Assembly (NCBI GenBank): GCA_950295325.1
Contig: OX485804.1
Span: 36,072,429-36,136,428, forward strand
From: Polytrichum commune
Lineage: Eukaryota > Streptophyta > Polytrichopsida > Polytrichales > Polytrichaceae
DNA: 64,000 bases
Direction of reading: 5' to 3'
The notes below the pieces were generated by a model. It saw nothing but the letters and a program-made list of their open reading frames with translations, was not told where the DNA came from and did not search any database. The position numbers and the translations under genes were made by a program. Shown here one piece after another: positions 20,051-31,825 of this stretch (positions are counted from its first letter, which is position 1; each line of letters opens with the position of its first letter).

Positions 20051-20850
20051 CATACAAACCAACCTCCGTTTCCTCCTTTCTGACGCACATAATGCGAGGG
20101 TGTTACGAACCGCTCCTTCTAGTTCGTGCGTGCTACTATTCAGAGTTACACAGTACAATAACGTCTTCCTCGGGAGCCCGATTTCTACCAACGAAAGTTG
20201 AGTAGGTTGTATCGGTCGACGTTCGTAAGAGCCACAGCGACGTCACATGCAGCTTGGTAAAATGTTGCAGTCTCGTTAATTAAACAGGTATAGCACCGGC
20301 ATCACTCGGAACAGTGACACGCATCGATTGGGGGGAATGAGCGTAGTTCCCACCCCACCCCACCCAAGTGTGGGATGGTGGAAGCCGACCATGTGAAATC
20401 TTACTTGCAGACACAAGCAGTCGTCCTCTCGACTCGATAAGCTCGAGAATACGGCGCTTCCCACATGATGCATTCGGCGCTACACAACAAGAGAGGTGGC
20501 CATCAGTGGGATGGGATGGGATGGGATGAGCGAGGGAGGAGACACAAGGGCCTCGGCAACTTCACTGCAACTGGAAAGGAGGCTTCAGTACCACCACAGG
20601 TGTCCGACATATCTTATGAGCATGTTGAGACAAAATGGAAGGGCAGTCATGGCGACTGCCTCCGAGGGTCCCATCCTGCCTTCGTCTGTCAACGTCTCCT
20701 CGGGAACTACCTCACCTCACCTCACCTCAAACTAAGGTGGAAATGCCATACCCCGGTAACCACCCTCTCGCCGTGCACTAGACCGCCGTCATAATGGTGA
20801 AGTGTCATTTCTAAAACTGATCATGGCTCGGCGGCAACTTCATTGTGTGT
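20051..20850. other. CpG-rich block without a recognised gene
   Basis: CG dinucleotides are noticeably frequent here ('cgctccttctagttcg', 'cggtcgacgttcg') compared with the CG-poor surroundings. It contains a (GGGAT)4 run near 20505-20528 and a (CCTCA)n run near 20711-20728. It could be an unmethylated promoter-like region or a young insertion. No coding frame is convincing. Confidence 0.3.
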
Positions 20851-21475
20851 ATACTTAGTGTAGCCAATGGGAGTCAAGCGGTAATGTGCTCGTGAGGTAA
20901 CTGATTTAGGCGATGTTCTGTATGGAACTGTGGATTACTGTGTTCGGTGTAGGGAGAATCTAGTGAACGAGTAGGGGGTTGGATAACTTTCCACTTTGAA
21001 GAATTGTAGCATTTTTTTGTATAGGGAGGAAAAATATGAAACAACTTGCATTCTTCATGAATCGTTCTCGTCTATCTTGTAGAATTATCTCATGGTTGTC
21101 ATACCAGATCTTCAATGCGAATCACCTTATTTTCATGGGTTATAGTATTTCTACCTTAAACTAGGCCACGCGAGGAATCATATACTTACGGTGAGGTAAA
21201 TGGGTCTTGAGCGGGGGGGGGGTTGCTATTTCATGAGCGCCTGGACATGAGCATGCTCATGTCAGACCCCTCGGTTATAGGGATTATAGGGTTTTACCCC
21301 TCGATCACAAGGGCCTAAGGATCCAAGAGCAGAGGTGCCCACCAAAAACAATTCAGCAACCTTGAAAGAAAAGAAAAAAATTACACATGCATATTTCGGT
21401 GTTTTGCAATATGATGAGCAAGTCTGAAAAAGTTGGTGATAGGGCTTGCTCATGCTCGTGCTCATGCTCATGTCC
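20851..21475. other. Intergenic DNA
   Basis: A G9 homopolymer near 21211 and a short inverted pair of 'atgagcatg' motifs (21240-21262 and 21440-21475) that bracket about 200 bp. No gene is seen. Confidence 0.3.
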
Positions 21476-22620
21476 TAGTTTCACTCATCTTAAGTGGCTC
21501 GTTTGCTTAATCGGGCCCGTATATTTGGTTGTGTATGTGGTTAGGTGAGGATCGATGAGCAAACGTCACGGAGACATATGTTTAAGAGAGATCGGACTTG
21601 TCTTCAAATATTAATAACTACTCAACACTCAATAGTGAACACAATTGGGAGGATTTGTGTATCCAATTAAGAAATCAACCAAACATGCACTTTTGATGTC
21701 CATGATTGAATCAAGGGAGGTCCGATTTTTGTCTCCAACTTTTGCAGATATCACATCGCAAATTTGCTAACGCAACACTAGTTTTTTGTGGAACTATAAC
21801 CGGTAGAAATTGGAGAACATGAAATGAGGACCAAATAACACCCACATATTTTATCCATACTTCTATCAATTAGGTTTACATAACAAAATCTGCATTCCAT
21901 CATAAAATTCACGATGAAACATTGGCAAATACATTGGATTGAAAATCAGAACTCATATGATTTGGTTATGGATATCAGAAGTGCATGTTTGGTGATTCTT
22001 TAACTAAATACGTAGGTCCTCCCAATGGTGCTCACTATTGAGTGTGGAGTGGTTAATAGAATTTGAAGACGTGGTCCAAACTCTTTTTGAACATGTGTCT
22101 TTGTGGGGTTTGTTATGAGATCTCACCTCATCACACACCAATCAAATATAGGTGTCCGATCAAGAAAAGTAACCAAATCAACATTGCATACCTTAAGGTA
22201 AGAGGGTTTTAAGTGGCTCATATTTCATGTTCTCCAACTTCTACCCATCAGGTTTACAAAACAAGACTTGTAACGCAATTTAGCAAAATATATGATGATG
22301 CGTGGGCAAAATCCGGATTGAAAAGCATACTTCCCTTTATTTGGTTATGAATATCAAAAGTGCATGTGTGTTGATTCTTCAAGATAATATATGGGTGGAT
22401 CCTCTAATTGCATTGAAAATTGAGTCTATAATGATTGATTAGTTTTGAGCACGTAGTCCAATCTCTTTTAAACACATGCCTTGTTGGGTTTCATTCTTAT
22501 ATCAAACCTAACCACACACCACTCAAATAAAGGTGTCCGACTAAGATAAATAACCAAATAAAGCAAGGTCATGTTTGAAGGCATGTGGATCTTATATGGT
22601 TAATCTTCTTAATCCAACAC
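21476..22620. repeat. Inverted and tandem cluster of G-family repeats
   Basis: A reverse-oriented G copy (about 21480-21760, beginning 'cttaagtggctcgttt') is followed by two forward copies (about 21880-22215 and 22220-22580). Shared marks are 'gcatgtttg(t/g)tgattctt', 'accaatcaaatataggtgt' and 'gatcaagaaaa'. No protein is encoded. Confidence 0.65.
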
Positions 22621-22971
22621 CTAAATTTGAGTGGTTGGTAAGGCTTGTAGTCATGAATGGACACCAGGCAAACATGTCTCATAGCAAGATTGAACTACGT
22701 AGACTTTTCTTTTTCAAGTTTAATAGTGAACACAATCATGAGAATCTATGAGATCATTTAGAAAAAGATAGAAAAATCTTTGCACTATGAGGTCTTAAAA
22801 CTTCTGCATCACTACTCTGATTCTCATAATTTTAATGAACAATTTTACAATTGCTAACCAGATGAGACAATTCATGATGCAATCCAACGGCCATAATTAT
22901 ATGTGGAGTTGGAAGTGCCCACAATAGAACCACAAACCTTACAAACAACATGCAACCAATCAATGAATGGG

Positions 22972-23330
22972 GAGAACCGGCTACTAGTTGCAGATGAATT
23001 GGTTGAGTTCGAAAGTAACTGGTTGAAGTTCAAGACTTCAGGACACTTACTCATCATTTTCGAGGAATCCATGGAATATACCTCAAATCAATCTAGAAAA
23101 ACCGGAAGATGTCAACATGTAACCGATTGGACTTGGAAACATGTAACATCATTCAAATTCATAACAATGTTCTGTGAAACCGACAATATTTTGTGGAATA
23201 TTCCCCACATTCAGAATGAATGTGGAGATTATTCCGTAGAATACTGTCAGTCCTACAGAACATTGTTATGAATCTGAATAATGTTATGCACTAGGATCAC
23301 GACCGATTATGCCCAAAAATATCCCCAGGC
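22972..23330 (+). repeat. F-family repeat interrupted by foldback MITE E2
   Basis: From 'ggggagaaccggctac' to 'gattatgcccaaaaat'. Comparison with 6411-6640 shows the uninterrupted text 'gaatcactaggatc', which is split here after 'ggaaaca' by the 147-bp element at 23142-23288. Confidence 0.7.
23142..23288. mobile_element. Foldback MITE E2, nearly one long hairpin
   Basis: The two halves are inverted copies along almost their whole length: TTCATAACAATGTTCTGT near the left end pairs with ACAGAACATTGTTATGAA near the right, and the centre has CACATTC..GAATGTG. It is flanked by CA on both sides (23140-23141 and 23289-23290), and the empty site is seen in other F copies. Its transcript would form a ~65-bp duplex, a typical small-RNA precursor. 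It is related to the array at 5147-5430. Confidence 0.75.
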
Positions 23331-24695
23331 AATGCAACCAATTCCCAATTAAATTATACATAGTGTCCTATACTCAGGCCGGTGGGGGGCTTGGAAGAAG
23401 TTCACATACACGCCTTTAGCCCCACCGCGTTTCCAGGCCATCGCTGCTAGTGTACAAGCGGGCTTTTACAAAAGCCTTCCTTCTTCGCGCCCACCACACT
23501 AACTTAACTCGGGAATATGTTGGGGTAGCTCAACCTTCACATCCATTGATTGTGGCATCTCTTGGCACCTTCCTCGGAAGATCGGTCGCCGACCAACCTT
23601 CAACTTCATTCTTCCTCTCACTCAACCGGTCCAATGGTGGACTCGGGCTTTGTTGCTTGTCATGTGCCGAGATGGAGCACAAATACTAGAAAACATCATG
23701 TCATGAGCAACCACTTTGGTTACTTGATTATGGTTTCGCAGTCCTTATTTGGTTGCGTACCATTGGCAACCGCTTTCAAATCTTGCCAGTACACCAATAG
23801 ATATATGTGAAATATTTATTGGGTAAACTGTAGATTTAGAGATTTGATCCATGTTTAATTCCAAATTCCTAATTGCAAACCAAGATTGGATTGGTCCCTT
23901 GTGTTTTCATTGTATAAGTAATATTTGGTTTGGAAACATATGAGGTTGAGTCATCCTATCCATAAGGATAAATAAATATGCACACAGTCATCCCAATATG
24001 TAGTTATGGCATGGATAGAGATTAGCACGAACACTCAGATTCTTTTCAAGTGACACCAATCATGCCCAGTCATTACGGGGATCAATGGGCACCTAAAGAG
24101 GGGGGGGAGAGGGGAGAAGGAGGGAGCAACTAGAGTTTGCAGTAGAAAACATGATGTAATAAAGATAAGGACTCATTTACAATGTTAAATTTCAAATTAG
24201 AAAAATTACTATATTAAAATTTATATTCTAGAATATAATAGGTATATTCTAGTAAAATCCATTAAACATGAAGAATATCCTATGAATATGCGAATTACTT
24301 CCAAAAAATACCCCATGATCACACATGACCCCTTAATTCACACCTCCCCCCCCCCCCCCCAACACACACACAAACACACACACAACTGATTCATCCATAA
24401 TTCATGAACATTGCACATAAAGCAGTGCGCCTTATATGTGAAGATCAATGGATGACCTAATTGCTGGACGTACAGCTACTAGAGAATGTCCACCCGTCTC
24501 TTATTTGAAACAATGTGAATGAAGTGCAGAAAACAGAATCCACAATCATGGTAGCATTAGCTAACTGCAGAAGTTTTATTTTTACCCATTGATATTTATG
24601 TATTTAAACATGAAATGTTGTGTTGGATTTTCGCGAGAAATCAAGTGGTTTGTTTAAACAAGCCAACATATGAAATCTCGCTTTCTTGAAACTCA
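23331..24695. other. Unassigned intergenic DNA
   Basis: Includes a C-run and CA-repeat near 24342-24383. The 23450-23810 open frames show no known domain. No repeat ends could be placed. Confidence 0.3.
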
Positions 24696-25201
24696 AGGCC
24701 ACTTCACACACGAGCCAAGAGCCGTGACCATGAAATTGTGAGAGCCCACAAGAAAGTGTCCAAAGGCCATCCCAACACACCTCCAAAATCATGTAGTGTG
24801 GTCACGGACCCTCAAGTGTAGTGTGAAGTCGTATGTGACCGGGCCCTCAACCAAATGCTACTTCGATGAATCTCTATTCATGCGGATCCTCACACATGGT
24901 AAAATAGAATAAATCAATGGTTGTGAGCGTTCGGAGTGCCATGATCTCCCAGTTTTGTGTTAGACCTACCTCCAAGAGGTGGTTTTTGAAAATAGTCCAA
25001 GTGACCATGCAACAAGATACATTCGATGCCATATAGAAATCCATGTAGACTTTACATCCATCTTGCATTCACATACTCACTCCGTTGGTCCCTCAAGCGT
25101 AGTGTGAAGTAGCGAACTTGGACCGGCTCCGCCTTTTCCACCAATGAGAGTGCTTGAAGTGTAATGGTCACGGGCTCTCAGTCTCGTGTGTGAAGTGGCC
25201 C
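24696..25201. mobile_element. A-family MITE (Harbinger-like), copy A1
   Basis: 506 bp. Left end AGGCCACTTCACACACGAG, right end CTCGTGTGTGAAGTGGCCC, flanked by TCA on both sides. The terminal inverted repeats extend to about 37 bp with mismatches. The body matches A3, A5 and the outer part of the nest at 38.3 kb. No coding capacity. Confidence 0.8.
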
Positions 25202-25204
25202 TCA

Positions 25205-25345
25205 AGCAAGTCTTGCTGGAATCTATGGAATAGAGCCTTAACTTAGTCAGGAAGATCCAAAAGAAATCAACATGTAACCGGTCGGACTCGGCAACACATG
25301 GATCTTGATTGATTTTGTCCAAAATCTTCTCACTCACTGATCATT
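25205..25345 (+). repeat. Truncated F-family repeat
   Basis: 'gaatctatggaatagagcc' to 'tttgtccaaaatcttc' matches the right half of the F repeat at 6411-6640. It abuts A1, suggesting that A1 inserted into F. Confidence 0.5.
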
Positions 25346-25385
25346 ACAGCTTTTGGAGAGTCCTTGGAAGAAATTAGCTTGTAAG

Positions 25386-26035
25386 TGTCAAGATAGATGA
25401 TGCTAAAACCACAACTTTGTGCGCTAATGCCCCCTCCCCACTTGACATTAGCAAATAACCAAAGACTTCCCTAAAACCCGGGTAAAGCTCCCTCGGTTAT
25501 AGCGGACACGTCCAGCCATCCCAATGCACCTACAAGAACTTGCTCCGGAGATTTCCAAGTAGGTTTTAGTTAAGTAGCTTTCACACATGTTCGTTGCTTT
25601 ATCTACCAACCAATGAATGTTGGATAGTTTTTGTCCCATCCCCAAATGCCTTAATACTTACCATCGGTTTTTGTTAATGAAGCTCCTCGTGCCCTCATAG
25701 CTAAGACTAAAAGCAACCAATCACAAGAGCGGGAGGCAACACTTTTAGAGGTCCTACATTCTTGCCTAAAGTCCAGGTACCGATGGGAGGGTCGGTAGTT
25801 TTAGCTTAAAACCTCCACTTTTAAGCCATGCCACATCATTTGCCACCTAGGCTCGGCACTAGATAATGTCGATGGTGTGAACACTCATTTTTAAGAACCC
25901 ACTTTTGAGCTTAGCTAATGTCAAGTGGGGAGGGGGCATAAGTGTGCCTAGTACTATAGATGTTACAAACTTTATAAATTTAAAATATTAGACACCCTTG
26001 GTGCTTATACTGATGGTTTAGCATCATCTACTTTA
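25386..26035. mobile_element. L element with long inverted termini
   Basis: Two inverted blocks: GATGATGCTAAAACC (about 25398) with GGTTTAGCATCATC (about 26017-26030), and inside them TGCCCCCTCCCCACTTGACA (about 25428) with its exact complement near 25917-25940. The terminal arms are therefore compound. The interior has no recognisable protein. Superfamily unknown, and the exact ends and duplication are not fixed. Confidence 0.6.
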
Positions 26036-26277
26036 TGTTTCTTATTAGCAATTGAAAGAGGATTCTAACTTATCAAGATATGCCTTATCTGAATTCCATA
26101 TGCAAAGTTATAGAGGTTTGAAATTTTAGTGGTGAATAATCCATAACCAACACATGCAGCCTATTGTCAAGCATTCTCATAACCAACGTGTACATTTGTG
26201 CAAGATTTAAGGATGTTGATTTTAACACACACTATATCCTTTAAGTTGAACTATGAATAATTTAGTGAATAACCTAC

Positions 26278-26781
26278 CCAGGGATGGACTCTTCATACCA
26301 CATACGAACTAATGTGAGCGTAAAATGGGATATTGTTTGAGGCTTCAGCATACAGAATATACATAAGGGAGAGGTATTGTTTTTCTCTAGTGTGTGCATT
26401 TTAAAAGGCTATTAAGAATTTTGGAGTCAAGATAGATGCTTAAAAAGCCAGCCCTAAGGTTTGGAGAAAAAAATGACAAGTCATGTGCCAATTTCATCCA
26501 AATTACGAATTCATCCATTGTTGTCTTATGGTAATAGTCCCCAATGACTTGTGTATATGTAATAAAGGCCTATTCATGTCATGATTTATATTTTGTGTAT
26601 GTAGTGGAGGCATTTATCACATTGAATTGAATATCTTAGTACAAATACATGAACCCATTTTCTACCCTACCATTAGTATGTATACAATTGTTTTTCGTAA
26701 TAAAGTCTCGTATAAAGGGGTTTTATTTCATAGTCACCCACGCATGTCATTTAGGTTTCCAATGAAGATTCTATCTCCTAG
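26278..26781. mobile_element. P2 element, compact 504-bp relative of P1
   Basis: Ends CCAGGGATGGACTCTTCAT and, inverted, ATGAAGATTCTATCTCCTAG. Flanked on both sides by AATAACCTAC (26268-26277 and 26782-26791), a target-site duplication in the 8-10 bp range of Mutator or hAT elements. The interior is collinear with the outer parts of P1 in reverse orientation. No transposase. Confidence 0.75.
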
Positions 26782-26869
26782 AATAACCTACTACATGAGT
26801 GGAGTAAACAATTATATTTGGTGGATCTTGATGATGCTCGCTAGCCCACTACACTAAATAGTCCTTTTA

Positions 26870-27447
26870 GGGCCACTTCACACACAAGGCTGAAGGCCCT
26901 TGACCATGGCAATGTAAGAGCTCTCATTGGTCGAAAAGGCGGAGACCGTCCAAGTTCACTTCACACTAGGAGGTGAAGGCCTAAAGGCCCAAAGAAAAGT
27001 TCGTGGATGAAAAGTCTACATGGAGTCCTACATGACTAGTTGTGGATAAGGGTGCATGGTCTACCGGAATTTGCGTCAGACCCACCTCCAAGAGGTGGGC
27101 TTGACGCAAATTCCGGGAGACCATGACTTTTTTAATATTTTTTCCAGCAAGACAGATTTCAGGACAGATTCCAAGACAGATTCCAGGACAGACAAACACC
27201 ACCAAGTAGTTATCTTAAATTAATAGACTTGGAGACATATTATATTAAACCAAATCCTCCCCTCTTTTTCCGCCAACAAAATATGCAATGGTCCCGCAAC
27301 ATGGTTCATTCTCACTTCACACTATGCTTGAGGGCCAAAGACTACATAAAATGGCTTTCCCAACACCCATGGTACGGCCTTTGGATGAGAGTCAAGGGTC
27401 CTCACCATTACAAGGTCACGGCTCTTGGCTCATGTGTGAAGTGGCCC
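26870..27447. mobile_element. A-family MITE, copy A4
   Basis: GGGCCAC...GTGGCCC ends with TTA on both sides (26867-26869 and 27448-27450). Diverged, in reverse orientation relative to A1. Contains a strong internal hairpin at 27064-27116. Confidence 0.8.
27064..27116. repeat. Hairpin, 25-bp arms with 3-nt loop
   Basis: The left arm begins CCGGAATTTGCGTCA and the right arm ends TGACGCAAATTCCGG. 23 of 25 positions pair around the loop 'caa'. Other A-family copies have only the central part ('cctccaagaggtgg'), so the long arms are specific to A4. Confidence 0.8.
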
Positions 27448-28645
27448 TTAGTGTGGGCCACATTACTTGTCTAGAGCCCAAATTACTTCTCGTAGTGAGA
27501 AAGAATGTGGTCCACCTTATTTTTCAACCCTTGCTAAATTTTCAACCCAAAGTCTTGGACACACACTATTTCCACCATGAATAGACAATCAGAGTAGCCC
27601 ACGTTAATCATTCCATGCCAATTTACATCCACACTAGTAGGACTATTTGTTGCACTTGCCAATCATAGTGACCTACTTTGGAATACTTACATATGCAACA
27701 ACCATGAAAATCTTTATCAGATGTCCATGTTGAGGCATGTCATTGTATTGTCATCACTTCCAACTCCCCCAAAAAAATGGTCACTGGATCATGAATTGTA
27801 CATTTGGTTTGCAAATGCAAATAACAATATTGTTGTTTCAATATTTAGGATCATAATTGGTATGCAAAAGTTAGAAAAGGTCAAGGAGAAGACTCTCTTT
27901 CTCCTCAAACAATCACAAAATGGACAATGTTGATCCTTGACATTATGTCTCCTTCAACTAATGACCTACGTTTTTTAGTCCTTAGAATAATTTGTTTCCA
28001 CTGATAAAGCACATAGTTGCCCACTTTGGGGGGGAGCAGGTGTCCGAATCGGGTCACAAATGGAAATGAACACTTCAACCTTATACCACTCAAATGTAGG
28101 TGTATAATTAAGAAGAGTGGTCGCATACAAACAACACACCATCCATAAATAAAAGTTGTGTTCCCTAAAACTATGTTGAGGCTATGCGTATCATAATTAG
28201 GTTGAGATGCAGAATTTACAAATGGTCAAAGTGAAAATCTCGTTCTCTTAAACAATCACATAGCATGTCTACTCCCAATTTGCAGTTGATTGAACTTAGA
28301 ATGATGTCTGAATTTTGAACACATAGTCCAATCTCATCATAATACTTGTCGTGTTGGTGCCCATTCTTACCTACATTCCTTGTCATATACCACTCAAATG
28401 TAAGTATACGATTGAGAAGAGTGGCCACATAAGGCCCGCACACCATTATATTTAAGAAACCGTGTTCCGGTATCCATCGTGAAGCCACCTTATATGGTCC
28501 AAAATGAATCAGAAGAAAGATGAGACAAAGACGCGCACGTTGCTAGTGGGGATGGCGATGATGTCATCATGTGCGCGAGAACAGATGTGAAGGCTATTGG
28601 CTATAATCAAGTTGAGAGTTGAGGAACAAGGGATTTTAGATATGT
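27448..28645. other. Intergenic DNA with H-family repeat pieces
   Basis: About 28040-28140 and 28200-28480 carry H repeat text ('cactcaaatgtaggtgta', 'aagagtgg'). No gene is recognised. Confidence 0.4.
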
Positions 28646-29163
28646 TTGTTTCTAGCAAGACTTATCCAATATGTGTATTATTAGGGTGTTTGTGGCATAA
28701 TCACAAGACTAATAAACTCTCAATTATGACTCCTAAGCGCTTAAGGGATCAATTTTGGTTTCTTTTCACCTTTGCGAGCTAGTTGAAGATTCAAGGGTAG
28801 CTCCCAATGTGGTTGGATTTTTTGAGGCTTAGTGAAGCCGGGCCTTACCGCAATGAGACTAATTGTTTATTTATAATGGCTAGTCAAACTCAAAGACATC
28901 AGCTGCCTAGCAAGACTTATCCAATATGTGTGTTATTAGGGTGTTTGTTGCATGATTACAAGACTAATAAACTCTCAATTTTGACTCCTAAGCGCCTAAG
29001 GGATCATTTTTGGTTTCTTTTTCACCTTTGCAAGTTGGTTGAATGTTCAAGGGTAGCTCTTGATGTGGTTGGATTTTTTGAGGCTCAGTGAAGCCGGGCC
29101 CCATCACAAGATGTTGATTGTCTATTTATAATGGCTCGTCAAACTTAAAGACATCAACCGCCT
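28646..29163 (+). repeat. Tandem duplication, two ~260-bp units
   Basis: The units start at 28648 and 28910 with 'tagcaagacttatccaatat' and share 'gactcctaagcgc', 'ttggattttttgaggct' and 'gtgaagccgggcc'. Each holds a short open frame with KTYPICVLLGCL...PKRLRD. The function of that peptide is unknown, and it may be a gene or transposon fragment duplicated locally. Confidence 0.8.
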
Positions 29164-29959
29164 GAATCCATGCTTGCCATGAGCAAATATCTATTTACAC
29201 ATCGATTAAAAGCCACCCCACAAGTTAAAGCTTCCGCCCTATGGAGTCACGTGGGTAGATGCATTGATGGTCAATCACATATGGTGTAATTTTCACTTGG
29301 AAGAGATCATGTCCTCCTCCCAAAGTTGGCTAGGGTGAACCATGCATTCAAACACATCCATCTCACCTAGAAAATCATATGATCCAACAAATTGTCTACA
29401 TAAGCTCTAAATGATGTGCATAATCTTTGCACGAAGAAAATTACAATCCACCCTCGATATTTGTTAACATTTCATAGCAAGGAAACTTGTAACACTTATG
29501 TGGTGTTAACACTTGAACACTATCAGGGGCAACATAGACAACTACTAACACTTATGTGACTTGAATTTTTTTTAAATAACATTTATATAAATAAAGGGTG
29601 AAATTACACAAGATATGAATGTCATCATAAATCTTAGCATGATGAAAAAACAAATCTATAGTAGTTGGATGAGATTCTTGTGCACACCAAGATCGTGGTT
29701 CCATTTGGAGTGTTCGAATGCTTTGGATGAAAGGTGTAACATCAATACATCTTTGTTTTTAAATAAATACCAATGTCACTAATGCACTTCCAACATCCTT
29801 GAATCCTACTCTATATACCACCACATCACCAATTTGCACATTGTCAGCTTCTTCAATGAGTCCATTGTCAACTACATCATACATTACCATTTGGAAATTT
29901 GTTATAACTACTTAGCCAATGTCGACAAAACTATTTTTATTTTATTTTGTTAAAACAAC
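29164..29959. other. Intergenic DNA
   Basis: AT-rich. No genes or repeat boundaries that I can support. Confidence 0.3.
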
Positions 29960-30420
29960 TACACCATTTGTGGTATTCAGTGCCACATGCATGAAAGTGT
30001 CATTTGACCTAGTTTGAGGCATATGTTAGGTTATACTAATGATCGGGCAACTTCATCATTAGTGTCACCTCATGACTCTTGGCGTTCAAGTGCGCTTGCT
30101 AATATCTTGGCATGAGTATGTTCAACAATGTTCTGAGGTGTATGCCTACATTACACAATGGTCTACAAGTTGACTAAGGTGTACACAAATGACACTTGCC
30201 ATTATTATGCTCAAGAATGTCCTCTCTCTTGCATACTAAATGTAACCACATGACATCCCAATGTGCTACATTAAATGGCATATTGTAAATAAAAGAATCA
30301 CTTATTCTAATAAATAATGTCACATTGGCAATTAGCAAACGTGACACATTAAGGCCTCTAGGCATCTAGTTTAGACCCTTTCGCAAATAGTGTACGTGAC
30401 ACCAAATACCATAAACAATG
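29960..30420. mobile_element. I-family MITE, copy I1
   Basis: Ends CACCATTTGTGGTATTCAGTG and, inverted, CACCAAATACCATAAACAATG, flanked by TA on both sides. The body is shared with I2 (42264-42776) and I3 (60365-62170). TA duplication suggests Tc1/mariner-type mobilisation. Non-coding. Confidence 0.75.
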
Positions 30421-31194
30421 TAGCACATGAAAGTATGCTCATGCATACGGCATATCGATCTTATGTGGTAACTCTTCCTCATTGCACACCTACATTTGAG
30501 TGGTATATGACAAGTTTTGCAATCAAGAATGAAGACCCAACAAAACACATGTGAAGATGAAGTTGGACTGTGTGCTCAAAACATAGAAACTAGTATACAT
30601 GCAATAGCTAACATACATGAAATGGTCCATGTGCTCACTTTAAACAAAAATTAAAAAATTAAAAAATCACCTTGACCTCTATAACTCGTGCATCTCGACC
30701 ATACTATTGAACCTTGAATTGACAACCTACATGATTTGCGGTTGCTAAGCCACACGAGACAATATCCAAATCAACCCAACGGTCAAAAACATCTTACATG
30801 TGGAGTTGAAAGTGCCCATGATAAGGCGAGGTAGTTTAGGAAATTTAGTTGCATGAGATCTTTCTTAGGTTAGCCTGTCGCACTATATATCTTGGAGATG
30901 GTGGGAGACGATGGAAGCCATTTGTGTGAAGGCGCATATGCTTTACTAGAGCCGGAGATTAAGTGGGAATAATCCCGGATCGTTAGAGCGTCCTTCACAT
31001 TGGCAACCCACGTACCACTAGACAGCTAGCTGTGCACCAATGAGAAGCTCCAATTTGATTGGCAACCTCGTGTACAAAATTGATGCTTAAACCGTGCACC
31101 GATGGAAAACCGTTAAATGATTGTGAGCCATGTGATTTCGACCGGATGCCCGTCGTGAGTCAAATTCGTCATCCACTCGAAGTTTGGTATCCAA
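30421..31194. other. H-family repeat and spacer
   Basis: About 30450-30830 is a complete-looking H repeat copy ('catttgagtggtatatgaca' ... 'tgtggagttgaaagtgccc'). The rest is unassigned. Confidence 0.45.
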
Positions 31195-31825
31195 TTCCCA
31201 CCCTCACAAAACGGAAGGACAAGAGAGGCATCTACAACTAACTTCAACCACACCAATGTCCATCAACCACAGCCCCCCAAACATAAACCCATTTTCGCGC
31301 ACGAGGGATTGGGGACAAAGACGCTTAACGCAATGCACCCACTTTTTTGGCTTCCCATATCCTGACCTAGGATGTCGATCTCCACAACTGGAAGGTCCAA
31401 ATTTGTCACCCTCATAAATGAAACAACAATCAAGGCTTTCTACAAAACCAATCCTCACAATAAGCATCAATAAGCATCAACCACAACCCTAAACATGAGC
31501 ATTTCATGCATGAGGAGGTGTTGTCCGCAGATTGGGGAAGACGACATGTTTCACAAAGCATAGACCCTAGTTTTCCATGCCCTCAATCTAGGATGTCCTC
31601 AATCTCCTCAACTACAGGGTCCAAAGGAGAGGACGCCAAATTTCCACCCTCCTGAGTGAATGAAAGGACAAGCAAGGCTGTCTAGAAAGTCAATCACAAC
31701 AACCATTAATAACTATCAACCACACCCCTAAACATGACCCATTTTGTGCACAAGGATGTGGTGTTTGAATTAAGACAAGACATATTTCGTAGAGCATAAC
31801 TCCTTGTATTCCGTGCCCTCAAGGT
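31195..31825 (+). repeat. Diverged tandem repeat, ~2.7 units of 215-240 bp
   Basis: Three occurrences of 'taaacat(a/g)a(c/g)(c)cattt' near 31277, 31492 and 31732, with accompanying 'gaaggacaag', 'tatcaaccacacccctaaac' and 'cctaggatgtc' blocks. Non-coding. Units are 70-80 per cent alike by eye. Confidence 0.6.
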
